Below are positions 46,640-59,150 of a stretch of 64,000 bases of DNA, piece after piece (position 1 is the first letter of the stretch; each line of letters opens with the position of its first letter). Position numbers and translations under genes: made by a program. Source of the stretch: Pisolithus tinctorius (taxonomy: Eukaryota > Basidiomycota > Agaricomycetes > Boletales > Pisolithaceae); NCBI GenBank assembly GCA_024663395.1, contig JANFAH010000046.1, positions 62,001 to 126,000 of the forward strand, in the 5' to 3' direction. The notes below the pieces were generated by a model, which was given only the letters and a program-made list of their open reading frames with translations, was not told the origin of the DNA and made no database searches.

Positions 46640-48240
46640 GTAGAAGTCCAACAACATACCTTATTGGATGAGACACAGCAAGGGAGATGCAGTGTGGCAG
46701 GAGGGAGATATGAATTGATAGCCTACTAGTGTGTTTTGTGAGTGGTACAGGGACACCAGGAACTGGGACAACATACCTTTTGTAGGATGAGACACAGCAA
46801 GGGGGTGTTCTGTGAGTGGTAGAGGGATGCCACGACCTGGGACGACATACCTTTTTTTTTTTGATAAGGCACGGCGAGGGGGTGTTCTGTGAGTTGTAGA
46901 GGGACGCCGCGAAGCTGGGACAACACACCTTTTTTTTTGGATGAGCACGGCGAGGGGGTGGTCTGTGGGTGTTTTGTGAGTTGTAGAGGGACGCTGCACG
47001 AGCTGGGACGACGTACCTTTTTTTTGGATGAGGCACGGCAAGGGGGTGTTCTGTGAGTTGTAGAGGGATGCCGCGAAGCTGGGATGACATACCTTTTTTT
47101 TTGGATGAGCACGGCGAGGGAGTGTTCTGTGAGTTGTAGGGGGACGCCGCGAAGCTGGGTCAACACACCTTTTTTTTTGGATGAGCACGGCGAGGGGGTG
47201 GTCTGTGGGTGTTTTGTGAGTTGTAGAGGGACGCTGCGCGAGCTGGGACGACGTACCTTTTTTTTGGATGAGGCACGGCGAGGGGGTGTTCTGTCAGTTG
47301 TAGAGGGATGCCGTGAAGCTGGGACGACATACCTTTTTTTTTTGGATGAGCACGGCGAGGGGGTGTTCTGTGAGTGGTAGAGGGATGCCGCGACCTGGGA
47401 CGACTTACCTTTTGTTTTTTGATAAGGCACGGCGAGGGGGTGTTCTGTGGGTGTTTTGTGAGTGGTAGAGGGACGCCGCGAGCTGGGACGACGTACCTTT
47501 TTTTGGATGAGGCACGGCGAGGAGGTGTTCTGTGAGTGGTAGAGGGACGCCGTGACCTGGGACGACTTACCTTTTTTTTGGATAAGGCACGGCGAGGGGG
47601 TGTTCTGTGAGTTGTAGAGGGACGCCGCGAAGCTGGGATGACATACCTTTTTTTTTGGATGAGCATGGCGAGGGGGTGTTCTGTGAGTGGTAGAGGGACG
47701 CCGCGACCTGGGACGACTTACCTTTTGTTTTTTGATAAGGCACGGCGAGGGGGTGTTCTGTGAGTTGTAGAGGGATGCCGCAAAGTTGGGACGACATACC
47801 TTTTTTTTGGATAAGCACGGCAAGGGGGTGTTTTTGTGAGTGGTAGAGGGACGCCGGGAAGTAGGACGACATACCTGTTTTGTGGATGAGACAAGGTGAG
47901 AGGGTGTTCTGTGAGTGGTAGAGAGACGCTGTGCACTGGGATGACATACCTGTTTTTTGGATGAGACCCGGCGAGAGGAGGGGGGTGTTTTGTGAGTTGT
48001 AGAGGGACGCTGCGAGCTACTTACCTTCTTTTTAAATGAACGGGCTTTGTGAGTAGTATGGGACACTGAACAACGCGCAATAGACTGAGAAGAATGGCAG
48101 CGTCCTGGTGTGTGATGTGAGTGTTGAAGCCATGAGAGGTTCGACAACATACCTTTTTTGTTTTTTTTTTGAAGGGAGACGCGGCACAACGTACCTATTT
48201 TGTGTTTAGAGAGGGAGAGGCGCGAGAGATCCAGAGGACG
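46640..48240 (-). repeat. Central minisatellite of intron-like units (copy B)
   Basis: Mirror of 20460-22060. The same 75-87 bp units are present; some A/T homopolymers differ in length, which shifts the incidental open frames. Confidence 0.75.
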
Positions 48241-48929
48241 ACGACGTACCAAAAATTTCGCTGAGACGCAGCGGGGCCAGAGAGTGGGATAACGCAACGA
48301 CGGTCAGTGAGGGAGACACTGTGTGGCAAGAGGAGAGGAGCAAAAGACCGTGTCAATCCGGATACTCGGATGCACAGATCTCGATTTTGGACAGGTCACG
48401 TAGTGAGACCTATGATAATCTTGGACACAACCTTAATTGTGACATGAACAACATCACGGCTGTCATGATTATCACACGTGTCTACCCGTACTTCGGATGC
48501 ATCTCTGGAACATTACGTAGGACTATATACGGAGTGGTCCGTCGCCGCTAGGCCGATTTCCGGTTTCAATAAGTGACTACATGTATTAAATGATCCGGTA
48601 GTGCTACTACAATACATTTTCTGTGAAATCCCAAGGGTAAGCCACCACTACCGCTCAGCCAATGGCACGAGGGAGTGCTTGCTCGGCTCGACAATGCAAT
48701 TACGAGAATGTCAAGCGAACATTTAGTATTTAGTATATAGAAGCCGAATCCGGTGACAGTGGAGTCATGTGACATCGCTATTCGCGATGTATAGTACGAC
48801 ACGCGGTACTGACTCAGAGGAAGTTGCCGGCACTCACGGCAACTGAACACGCGCCGAGGCCGAGAACGTGACATTGACGGCGACCTCGCTAGTTGGACTG
48901 TGGCCAAACAACGGTACATAAGACTCAAG

Positions 48930-48938
48930 TATATAAAT
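48930..48938 (+). promoter_or_regulatory. TATA box, copy B
   Basis: TATATAAAT, followed about 80-120 bp later by a pyrimidine-rich stretch (49005-49045, CCCTCTCCCTTTCC) usual around fungal transcription starts. A leader donor AAG|GTAAGTGG at about 49100 pairs with TTTGCAG at about 49157, giving a 58-bp intron. Confidence 0.6.
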
Positions 48939-48939
48939 C

Positions 48940-50452
48940 CCCCCCAGTCAGTGGCATATTTTTTCCCTTACTGCGTTTCTCTGTGATGTGACGCTTCCCC
49001 TCTGTCGTCCTCCCTCTCCCTTTCCCCCTCTCTCTTTCCCGTTTTCTGTGCTACGTCATCTTCGTTTTTATCTCAGCCCGTCATCTCGGCTGTCATAAGG
49101 TAAGTGGCACCTCTGATCCCAGAATTTTCACATTACTTGATTACCGTTACTTTGCAGCATCCTTGGCGCCTCACTATTGACTGTAGTCTGCAGCTACAGG
49201 ATGTAGGGAGGGGCTACCCTTGACCTTAGATTGTGCTTGGCCAGCGCAATTTTTGGTTGTTGGGTAATATGTTGGGTCTGGGGGAATAGTCTGTGCCTAC
49301 ATTGTAGGCCAGCTCATGGGATCTGGGGGCTAGTCTGTACCTACATTGTAGGTCAGCTTATGACGTTTTATTTGGTCTGTACCCACCTGTGTGGGTCAGC
49401 CTATGACGTTTTTTTGTGTGGTATGTGTTGGTATATATTGGTAGTAGCTAGTTGGTCAGGCTTTGGTGTAGTGAGTATTCAACTTCTGTATAATCTATGT
49501 TGTACTGACATAAACTTTCTAGAGCTGTTTGTCTTTGACTCCTGGTGAATAAAGAGTGCACCTCAGGTATGTGAACTTTGCAAAGTTGTGTTGATGCTAA
49601 TGTGTTTTTAGGATCTTTGTTATCAGCTTTTGTGCGCTTTTTTGGGAACTTGGTTGAATTGAGGATGGTTTTTATTGGCCCAACTGTACTTCTGGAGGAG
49701 GGCCCCCTCTGGAATGCAGGCAAGCCTTGGTTTCTTATGAAACCATTATACCTTTGTAGTTGAAATTGTAACTGTAGTTGAATTTATGTATGACCTTGTA
49801 AATGTCACTGCTTTGATTGGATTTGAATGCTGTGTGGGAATCTATGCTTCTTTTTTTGAATGAAGCATGTGCTAACCCTAACCCTAGCATAAGACTTGGT
49901 GTATTTCTTCATGCAAGTCTGCTTCTAACCCTAACCTTAGCAAATGACTTGGTGTATTGTTTCATGTCAGTCTGCCTGGCTGGTGGATGGTGCTAGATTA
50001 GCACTGGTGTTCCATGGCTGATCTTCTTAAGCAAGGTTTCCCTTTGATGCTCAAGAGCTTGCCAATGGCATTACTAGCAACCCAACATCTTCCCTTCAAA
50101 TGCTGTCTGGATGTGTTCCTAGCTGTTGGATGTTGCTAGATTGCTAGATTAGTATTGGTGTTCCATGGTTTCCCATGATGCTCAAGAGATTGCTGGACTG
50201 GATTGACTTGGAGTTCAACTGCTGCTGAGTTTGATTGCACCATTCCAGGCCCCTGCTTACATGACTAGATGTTTCAAGAAACATGGTGTATCTAGTAGAC
50301 TAAGTTGGGTTTCTGGATTCTGGATCTTCCCCCAAGTCAAGCAAGGTCCCTTGTGGAGAATAACTTCCTACTTATGTACTGAGTGATTTTTAACTATTTT
50401 TCTTGCGGTTGAAAAATTTTCCTTTGACTTTTCCAACACCCCCCACATCATC
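48940..50452 (+). ncRNA. Possible structured leader transcript upstream of TET/JBP gene
   Basis: Between the TATA box and the dioxygenase gene lie 1.5 kb without a convincing protein. There is a probable 58-bp leader intron, then three successive hairpins (49295-49309, 49339-49353, 49381-49396) whose stems change on both sides together. Further on is a TTAGGG-type stretch near 49870. This could be a long 5' leader or an independent noncoding RNA; only transcript data would decide. Confidence 0.35.
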
Positions 50453-51798
50453 ATGGATGATTCCCTGCATACAATGGTGGTTGGAATGCTGAAGGCTGCC
50501 TTTGGAACAGTCCCTATGATCTCTTCCAGCTCTATTTTCTCAAATCACCAGCTCAGGAAGCCAAGGTAAGCCATAAGCAGTGATGCTACACTTGCTATGT
50601 ATTTAGTTGGATAATAGACTTCGATCCTTGGCTGAGTTAACCCAAGTCAGGGCAACATTGCAAGGGGAATCTGGTCTAACTTCAGATGCTATTACATCTT
50701 TGGAAGTTAGGCTGGCATCCGCAGTCATTACACATGCCATCCTCAATCCCTGTAGGTGATTTCCACAACAATTCCAAGTGATCCAAGTCTGACCCTTAAT
50801 AGATGTGTTGCATTGGGATGCAGACAGGTTTTCTGAACCATTGGTGCATGCCAAGGACAGGACCATCCATTTTGAAAACCCAAAAATTGGGTATATCAAT
50901 GCTCCTGCCACAGTTCTGGATGTGCATGGCAGGGTGATAGTATGGTATCTGCCTGGTATTGTCCCAGATGCACGGATAGTGAGTGTTTTCATTCTCTGAC
51001 AACCCTTCACTACAGCTTTTATATCATAGGAACTTCTCAATTCCCTTCTCCTTTCCATAAAAGACAATCTTCAGACTGAGCCCAAGAACAAGCCAAAAGA
51101 CAAAAGCAAGCTTAACAAATGATATGGCCATAAGCATCAGCCTGTTGACCAAGTCATGTATGGACATGGCAGGATTTCCATGTCTCCTGCCACATTCCAA
51201 CAGGCTCATGAGGTTTGTCCAGGTGCTGTGATTTCCATGGTAGGGGCTGACAAATTTAAAGAGGTTGGTTGATACACTCTATCAAAGCACATCCCTCAAA
51301 CAGAAAGCCAATAGGGAATGGCTGCTCAAGATTTCTTATGTGGAACACTTCTGGAGCAATATAGCAAAGGTCTCATTGCCAGATATGGCCAGGGCTGGTG
51401 ATCAAGCAATGTTGGCCAAGGCTGGCAGGGTGGAGAATGAGATATCCCTGGATTGGCCATCGGTCTATACCAACATTGATATTATTGTCAATCAGGAAAC
51501 TCCCTCTCACCGAGATGTCACATCCACCCCAACCCTTCTGGATTCATTAGTGAGCCTGGGTTCTCACAATGCTAAATTCCTTATTCCAGATCTGGGGGCC
51601 GAACTGGCTTATTCCCCAGGCACCATGATTTTCCTATCAGGAAAAATCCTTCAACATTCTGTGCCAAAGTGGGAGAAGGGAGAAAGAATTGCATTGGTGC
51701 ATTATATGAAGGACAAAGTACATGACCGACTCAAGGTCACAAGACCAGCATGGACTACCCAAAAGGACATTCTTGGGTTGGCTGTCAGATACACTTAA
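50453..51798 (+). CDS. TET/JBP-type 2OG-Fe(II) dioxygenase (copy B), one unresolved junction
   Basis: Likely exons: about 50464-50565, 50607-50751, 50803-50978, 51030-about 51117, about 51121-51212 and 51262-51798. The first ATG (50453) is not in the open frame of exon 1, so the true start is unresolved. Exon 3 encodes VLDVHGRVIVWYLPGIVPDA. Exon 5 encodes GHGRISMSPATFQQAHE. The last exon holds the double-stranded beta-helix core: NQETPSHRD (HxD iron ligands), YSPGTMIFLSGKILQHSV (distal His) and GERIALVHYMKDKVH (probable 2-oxoglutarate Arg). Family members oxidise 5-methylcytosine or thymine in DNA; activity here is inferred. An in-frame TGA at 51120-51122 separates exons 4 and 5 and has no obvious intron; copy A has an extra C at the same place. 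Confidence 0.82.
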
Positions 51799-51942
51799 AA
51801 CACATTTTAGTGGCAATTTTTGGGTACAAATATTTTAAATACATTTGATAACCTTGTTCTGGACTTGTGTGGTGTTGTTTTGGGGATGAAAAATTTTCAA
51901 TACAGCTGAAAACCTTGCTTTTGACTCTTCCTGTGCTCAATC

Positions 51943-54900
51943 ATGCGTCGTCGTAGAACCAAAGTCCTTGGCAAAAGCTCTGCAGGAGGTTTGTATAAAT
52001 TTGAAGTCACTAAAACCCGGAGAGGAAAGGACACCTACAAGGAGGTGGATGCTAGACACCTCTACCTCCCATCTCAGAGTCAACCTTCAACTCCAAGGAC
52101 CCCCAGGACAATAGGCTCCCAAAATGTTGTCCCAGACTCCTTTGACATGCCTACCTTGGACTGGAATGATGAGGAAGATACCCCAAATACTAGGAGGGTT
52201 ACCAAGGTGGGAAGTTTTGCCTGATACTGCATTGGCTAAATTATCCCCTAGAGTCAAAATGATTTCATCAGAGAATGGCTGCCTTGGAGAGCAGAATATC
52301 TCAAAGTCATTCTCGAGGGAGAGCAGCTGGCTAAGGGGGGGATATGTGAGCAGTGCTGTCAGGCAGAAGGAAGTATCAGATGCATGTCCTGCATTGGTGT
52401 GCATGCCTGGTGTGGTCCTTGTGCTGTGAAAGTGCATCAAAATCTTCCATTCCACAAGGTACAAAGATGGAATGCTACTCATTACCAGGCTACCTCTTTG
52501 ATGGCACTTGGGTTCCTTTGGCACATTGGCCATGGGGGTCGTCCTTGCCCTCAAAACAGACAGAATCAGGATCCAGACTCAGAGGAGTTGGGCTATACTT
52601 CTGGGGAAGGGCCTCCCAATTACAGGTCAATGGCAGTCATATCCTGTAGCCTCCATGTTAACCTCTGGTAGCAGGAGATCCTTCAGATCAAAAATGACCA
52701 TAGTGCACACAGAAGGAATTTTCACTCATGAGATTTCTTGGTGCAATTGCCCTGGGTCAGATCCAATGGACTGGCACCTTGATTTACTCAGGGAAAGACT
52801 CTTTCCAGCCAGTATAACAAAGCCCAAGACTGCTTTCACCTTTGATGTTCTTAATCACTTTCTCATTGATGCCCTGGAATGCAAGACTTCAGCTATGAGT
52901 TTCTATCAGAAGCTGAAGAGGTTCACCAACAATGCATTTCCTGACTGTATACCAGTTGAGTGCCATGCACTATTTGCTCTTAGGGGGTTCTATTAATGCA
53001 TTCATTTCCAATTAGGACAGGTACCGAGAGCTGATGAGGGTTTCCAGACTGTGGAGGGATTTGAAACATAGGAAATGGTTTGGCTTTGGTCATGATAAAG
53101 AACAAGATCCTAGACAAGGAGAACTTGCACTCTTTTGTCCTGCCTGCCCACAACCAGGTATTAATTTACCTCCAGATTGGAAAACCCAATATGACAGGTA
53201 TGGAGTGATAATCTGTAGGGTTTTGATTTCTAACTCCCCTCCCCCCTTAGTGATACCATAATGAGGCAATACGTCATGGATGGCAACTTCACTGCTCAGC
53301 ATATGAAAATGAACAAGCCTGAGTTGGATGTGTCATTATCAGATGGAACTGGTTACATGGTTGCTGAAAAGCCCTACCAGGCCCATCTTGAGCAGTCTTT
53401 GGATAACAAGGAGGTGAGTTGTCCCAAGGTCATGGAGTTTAAATGACCCACTGTACTGGTAGAGATCCACCTGCAGCAATCACAGGGCAATCAATGCTGC
53501 TAATATTAACAAGTCCAATCTCCGGTCCACTGGGATTGGTGCCACAGCCTGTGCTCGGCATGGTTGCTTTGTTCCCCATTCTGTGGTGGACTTTCAGAAA
53601 GGGGAAAAGTGAGTGGACCTGATGGATGTACTGGAAGCCTTTGGAACTCATTTTGTGCTAGGTACATGAACACAGATTACTCCATCTGCAGTGCTCTTGA
53701 TTATCATTCAGAAAGCATCACAAAGGCCCTTGTCATTTATGATGTTGGGTGCCAGTGGAGTATTAACTTCCAGAGTCAGGTAAAATCCAGCTGCTCTCTC
53801 CATCTCCCTCCCTCCCTGGAAATCATTCCTGCTGTGGGGAAGTTTCATCTTGCTGCCCACAAACTCTCTTGCTTTCCAAGATATAGCCTCAACTTTATCA
53901 AGGGTGCTGGTCATCTGGATGGTGAAATTTTGGAGACATTGTGGGCTCCATTCAATAAGATCTCTCCCACTGCAAGGTCTATGACTCAGGCCCACAGACA
54001 AGAAGTGTATGATGACCATATGAGAGATTCTAACTGGAAAAAAATTGTCAACATGGGTGAGAGACCTTTTCTTCAAAGAGAAGTTAATTTACCCTGTACA
54101 TCTCAGTTCCTGCACTGTTGAAAAAATACAAGACCTCACACAAGTGCCTAGAAGAAATGAATCAGGCATATGAGCAGTTGACAGCTGTTCTAGACCCTGG
54201 CCAACTTGCCCAATGGGAGTCAGATGTTCTTGAGGCAGAAGCAAATCGAGGTGATTCCCTAGACATTTATTTGTTGAAAGGGGAAAAAGGTCAGTATGTT
54301 CCTAAGAAACCCTGGGCATGTCTGATGGCCTGTAGCCCCTACCATGGGTGAAGTGCAGTTAAAGCTCATGAAAAATCCACCTGTGTCCCCAGGGAGCCAT
54401 GGTTCTGTGGCTTGGCTTGTGGAAGGAATTAGCATAGAGGATGCACAGTATGGTCTGTGGTTTCCAGAAGCAATAGGTTGCTAACCAGACCTGCAGGGAC
54501 CAGCTAAGATCTGAGCTTAGACAGAGCCACATGTCTACCAGACAAGAAATCAAAGTCTCAGAGAAAAGAAAAAGACTTTCTGCCAGGATTGACAAATTCC
54601 ATGGCACCAGCCAGGCATTTCTCAAAGGTTTGGAGGTGGACGATGTCTTCATACCCCAGGATGATCCAGCATTCCTTGGGCAAGGTGAAGAAATTGATGA
54701 CAATGGAGAGTACTGGGAAGATGATGAGGATTGGGAGGCTACAGAAGAAGGAGAGGAGCTACCTGCTGAGCTCATGAGTATATGGATGCCCTCATCCATT
54801 GGAGCAACCAAACTGATGGAGCTTGGCCTTCATGACCTCCTCAAAGAAGAAATGGAACTCAGGATTGGGCAAGCTAATGATTGTCTAGACCAGCTCCGAA

Positions 54901-55543
54901 CCAACCTTGGACACAAGGCAATGTTATACAGACAGAACTTCCGCAGTGCACAATCAACTAGGGAAGGTACAAGAACCAAGCAGGACATCCAAAAAGTGGT
55001 GGCTCGGATAAACAAGCAGGTCAGAAGTTATCAGAGGGCAAGGCAGGCCATTCTCCAGTTGGAACCCAATCAAGAGATTGGACAAAGATATCAGGCTATT
55101 CAGCCCCAGGACCTGGCAGTGAGTAAGGATGTTACAGAGGAGAACCGGTTTGGGCAGGGAACCAGCAAAATGGCATGGTTTTGGATGATGGATGGTGAAC
55201 AGGGTCAACTGAATGCTGAGAAGGGGGGTTTAATGGAGGAGTGTAAGTGTTAATACTACTCGAAAAAATCTCACCAATAAATTGTGGGGCAGTTTACAGG
55301 ATCAACTGGCTCAAAGCAAGGGCAAGAAGGGACAGGTGGAAAGAAGAATTGTCATTGGTGAGGCATGAGATGGTTTGGGCCATCTTATGGTTTGAGTTCC
55401 AGAAGGACATATGGGAGAAAAGGGCTCTACAATTGTTGGAACCAGGGAAAAAGGCTTATGCTCATAAGCAGATAGTGTTGTGGACTGACTTTTCCAAAAA
55501 GGCCCAATTGATGTTCCAAGGTAAACAAATGGATTGTATTTAG
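51943..55543 (+). CDS. CxC/KDZ transposase (copy B)
   Basis: Eleven exons in one frame: 51943-52206, 52252-52625, 52675-52954, 53016-53197, 53251-53413, 53463-53608, 53662-54056, 54107-54289, 54354-54447, 54497-55242 and 55293-55543, giving 1025 residues. All introns are 45-65 bp and GT-AG. The CxC zinc cluster lies at residues of about 118-175 (CEQCC, RCMSC, WCGPCA, then PFH...W). The ISWCNCPG block and ELALFCPACPQPG lie before the RNase H-like core. The core carries CARHGCFVPH, ALVIYDVGCQW (catalytic Asp about residue 496), KFHLAAHKLSC and GHLDGEILETLWAPFN (catalytic acid region about residue 557). The C-terminal half is charged and probably coiled. This order is that of KDZ transposases. 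It appears intact in both copies. Confidence 0.92.
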
Positions 55544-55776
55544 AACATGGGTATATGTGTATAGTTTTCCGATTACCCTTGCTTTGCACTTGGTATCTGA
55601 ATCAAAGTGAATAGCAAATACATCAAAACAATCATACCATAATGGTACCTTTCCTAAAAGAGTGATGGCCGAAAACTTCAACCTCCTGCCTAAATTGGGA
55701 AAGGCTGAAAAATTTTCACCTTGCTTCCAACCTCCATCATCTGTGCTGCTAATTATCCCCCTGATTCTATTCTCTC
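55544..55776 (+). promoter_or_regulatory. Intergenic region between transposase and companion gene (copy B)
   Basis: AT-rich, no open frame of interest. It should hold the transposase 3' end and the companion promoter, but no clear TATA box was picked out. Confidence 0.35.
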
Positions 55777-58155
55777 ATGGCTGATTGGTCTGAAGTCTAC
55801 TCTGATCTGCTGTCCTCCTATGTGGAGCAGTACACAGATGCCCGAGGGAATCCTGACCTCAGGGCCCAGATCCTGGCTGATGTGAAATCCCAGATCCTTC
55901 AGCAAGCATCTTCAGGATCTGTGGAATTGCCCCAGAACTTGAGAGTGGTAGGGTATCTTTTTCATCAAGTTTCACATATCTCAAGTGTATTTAGGCCATC
56001 AGAAGGGTGTTTTTGCCAGAACTAGACCCTGAAGACCAGGATGATGAGGAACACATCATTGAGAGCATCCTGGCTGCAACAGACAAGAGGAAGGAGCAGC
56101 CTGGGACTGGTGAGGATGAGGATGGCAGAGAGGAGAGGACCAGACCTACCAAGGCTGGAAATTACAGAAAACCCTTCACTGATTTTACTGCCTCCCAGCA
56201 GCTCTTCAAAGAGGACATGGATGCCTATGATAGGGAGAGGAGGGACACCAAGGACCCCAAGACCATAGGTCAGAGGACCAAAATCATCCAACAGTGGTGG
56301 GAGTCTCTTGCAGATGACAAGAAGGCTGAAGCAGGGAGGGCTGCTTCCAAGTGGAATAAGTTGGGAGCTCCAAAAGAAACTCATGAATTGTCAGTGCTGG
56401 TCTACTTCAAATGTCTTATACTAATCATGCAATAATTCAGGTACAGGAGAAAAAATTTTCCCAACATGGCCAGAGACTTTACTGAAACAGTCAGGAGGAC
56501 CATGGGGTCAAATATAGTGATGTTTCTGGCTCATGAGACTACTGATTCTCAGATCAAGATGGCAGTGTAGGTTCCCCTTTCCCTTGTCTATCCAATGCTA
56601 ATGAAGAAACCTAGCTTTGAAACACAACCCCCTGATGGGAAGAAGGCCTTCTCAGAGTCTTCAGAGCCCACCAAGGATTGGGTTCTAAAGGGAGAGCAAA
56701 TGTTAACCAATTATCTTTTGACTGAAGCTGGTAAGTGATAAACATTGGTGATCAATGTAATATGTGTACCTAGGTTGATTCCATACTCAGCTGAGGAAGA
56801 TTTGAATGATGAGAATCCAAAGGTGGAGATAGCCTTGGATGATGAAGGAAACCCAGAGGTACCAGCTTGGACTGGTCAGAAACTCAAGGTCCAGCAGAGT
56901 TTGGCAAGAATGGTCTTCCAGGCTGCCTATGGTATGTTCTTGATTGTCAAGTGCATCTACAGTTGTTGATGGAAGTTGGAAACATAGCAAAGTTTACAGG
57001 GAAGCCCAAGGCCAAGGTTCCCTGGGGCCTGCTTATCAAGTCCCATTTGGAGTATCTGAGTTCCGATTCCATCCCAGAAGGATTCATGATGAAAGATCCT
57101 TCAAAATGGACCAAGGCCGACATGTGGATGCTTTGGAATCATTGGAATTCCCAAGAGGAGGAGGATAAGGTGATTGTTTCATTCATCAAGTGCAAAAAGG
57201 AGGACGAGCCATTGGGAAGGCCCTGGAACAGGAAAACCCCATCCAAAAAGAGAGAGTGGATGAGCCCTGGGGAGGACAGTGAAGCTGGGGTGGAGGCCAA
57301 GCCCTCAGATTTAGGGGAAGAAATTGGTGGGGCTGGTATGACCCCTATAGCAACTTCATCAGGGGCCCAGGATATCCTTGACTCTGGGAGGGCCCCATCT
57401 GAAGATACCCCTCATGAATCCAGCCCTGCTTGTCATGCCAATGGGGACAGGGTGAAATATTTAAAGTCCCTTTGCATCATGCCCAGGTACCAGGAACTTG
57501 TTGAGCTTGTAGATGGCTTGCCAGAGACAGTAAGTGATAAACTTTCTTCAAATACCAGGTTAACAAACATTTTGTACAGGAACCTGATGCTGGACCAGTC
57601 AACCTGCCTGTCTGGGCATCTTGGGCCTGGAGTGCCCAGTATTTGCCCCAGGAGATGCATGGCAATGGGGATTCCTTCTGGAAGGCACTGTATCAATTGC
57701 AAAGTGAAAAGTTTGCATCCACCCAAAAAGGTCTTACCATTGTACTGGGATTTGGTTTGTTGTGGAGGGAGTGCAAAAGAGCACAGGACATAGAATCAGA
57801 TGACCCTGAAGCTGCTAATCTGGGCTTTTTGCTAGGCTCAGGTCTTGATATCCACAAGGGGGAAGATGTTATGGGTGCAGTGGGGCTGGTAGTTGCAAGA
57901 CTGCAGCAGAATTCTGGTGGCTCAAGCAGAGGGATTGGTGCACAGGAAACAACTGGGGTCAGTGCAGAGGATTCCTGTCCCACCCAGGGGGGTGGCATGA
58001 AGGAATCCCGGAATACAAGAAAGGATGTGAGGAAAAGAAAAAGGGGAGGCAGTGGGGATGTTGATCAGAAGATGGCAAAGGAGGGTGAAGAGGCAAGCAA
58101 GAAATCAACTAGAGCTCGTCAACCAACCAAGAGAGCTCTGGGTCTTGGTCTATAA
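55777..58155 (+). CDS. KDZ companion gene, HMG-like (copy B)
   Basis: Starts MADWSEVYSDLLSSYVEQY (exon 55777-55947). Exon 2 from 55995 encodes an acidic stretch and then a helical segment (KIIQQWWESLADDKKAEAGR, then ASKWNKLGAP) recalling HMG-box-like domains. Later exons encode FTETVRRTMGSNIVM, EIALDDEGNPEVP, and AKVPWGLLIKSHLEYL with DPSKWTKADM. The last exons encode LPVWASWAWSAQYLP and a basic C-terminus ending KRALGLGL, stop 58153-58155. The order matches a large family of uncharacterised agaricomycete proteins. Some internal junctions (56560-56800) are not resolved in one frame, so total length is uncertain. It sits just downstream of the transposase; an accessory or DNA-binding role is a guess. 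Confidence 0.7.
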
Positions 58156-58439
58156 ATAAACTGTAGATGGTGTGAATCAAAAGGATCCCTATATATGGCT
58201 ACCCATGCTCATTGCAAGTTTCAAACCCTGTGAGATCACTGACATCACCTGGAGGTGAAGAATGGCCATGGATTCAGGGGGTAAGGCCACCCCCCAGTGA
58301 GGTTGGCCAACACTGGTCTCAGGGGGTATGTCCATCTGGAAGTGTCATCAGAGTCAATACTTCTGGTAACATCTAAATTGACAAGCAATTGATTATGCCA
58401 AGGGAATTTTCAGGGTTTGGCCAACCCTACTTCCAGGTG

Positions 58440-59150
58440 GTGAGGTCTGTGTCCATCCCCCAGTGAAATCGGCCGACACCACTTCCAGGGTGTGGATCCA
58501 TCGTCCAGTGAGGTCGGCCAACACCACTTCCAGGGTGTGGGTCCATCGTCCAGTGAGGTCGGCCGACACCACTTCCAGGGTGTGGGTCCATCGTCCAGTG
58601 AGGTCGGCCGACACCACTTCCAGGGTGTGGGTCCATCCCCCAGTGAGGTCGGCCGACACCACTTCCAGGGTGTGGGTCCATCGTCCAGTGAGGTCGGCCG
58701 ACACCACTTCCAGGGTGTGGGTCCATCGTCCAGTGAGGTCGGCCGACACCACTTCCAGGGTGTGGGTCCATCGTCCAGTGAGGTCGGCCGACACCACTTC
58801 CAGGGTGTGGGTCCATCGTCCAGTGAGGTCGGCCGACACCACTTCCAGGGTGTGGGTCCATCCCCCAGTGAGGTCGGCCGACACCACTTCCAGGGTGTGG
58901 ATCCATCGTCCAGTGAGGTCGGCCGACACCACTTCCAGGGTGTGGGTCCATCGTCCAGTGAGGTCGGCCGACACCACTTCCAGGGTGTGGGTCCATCGTC
59001 CAGTGAGGTCGGCCGACACCACTTCCAGGGTGTGGGTCCATCGTCCAGTGAGGTCGGCCGACACCACTTCCAGGGTGTGGATCCATTGTCCAGTGAGGTC
59101 GGCCGACACCACTTCCAGGGTGTGGGTCCATCCCCCAGTGAGGCCGGCCG
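58440..59150 (-). repeat. Subterminal 45-bp tandem array of copy B (16 units)
   Basis: Reverse complement of the 9630-10250 array with two more units and far fewer variants. Nearly every unit reads GGTCGGCCGACACCACTTCC, then AGGGTGTGG(G/A)TCCATC. More homogeneous than in copy A, suggesting recent homogenisation. Confidence 0.88.

Noticed and set aside
49231..49548. 105-codon Cys/Trp-rich frame in the leader of copy B
   Set aside because: It runs through the hairpin units, whose covariation explains the conservation better than protein coding; no family resemblance.
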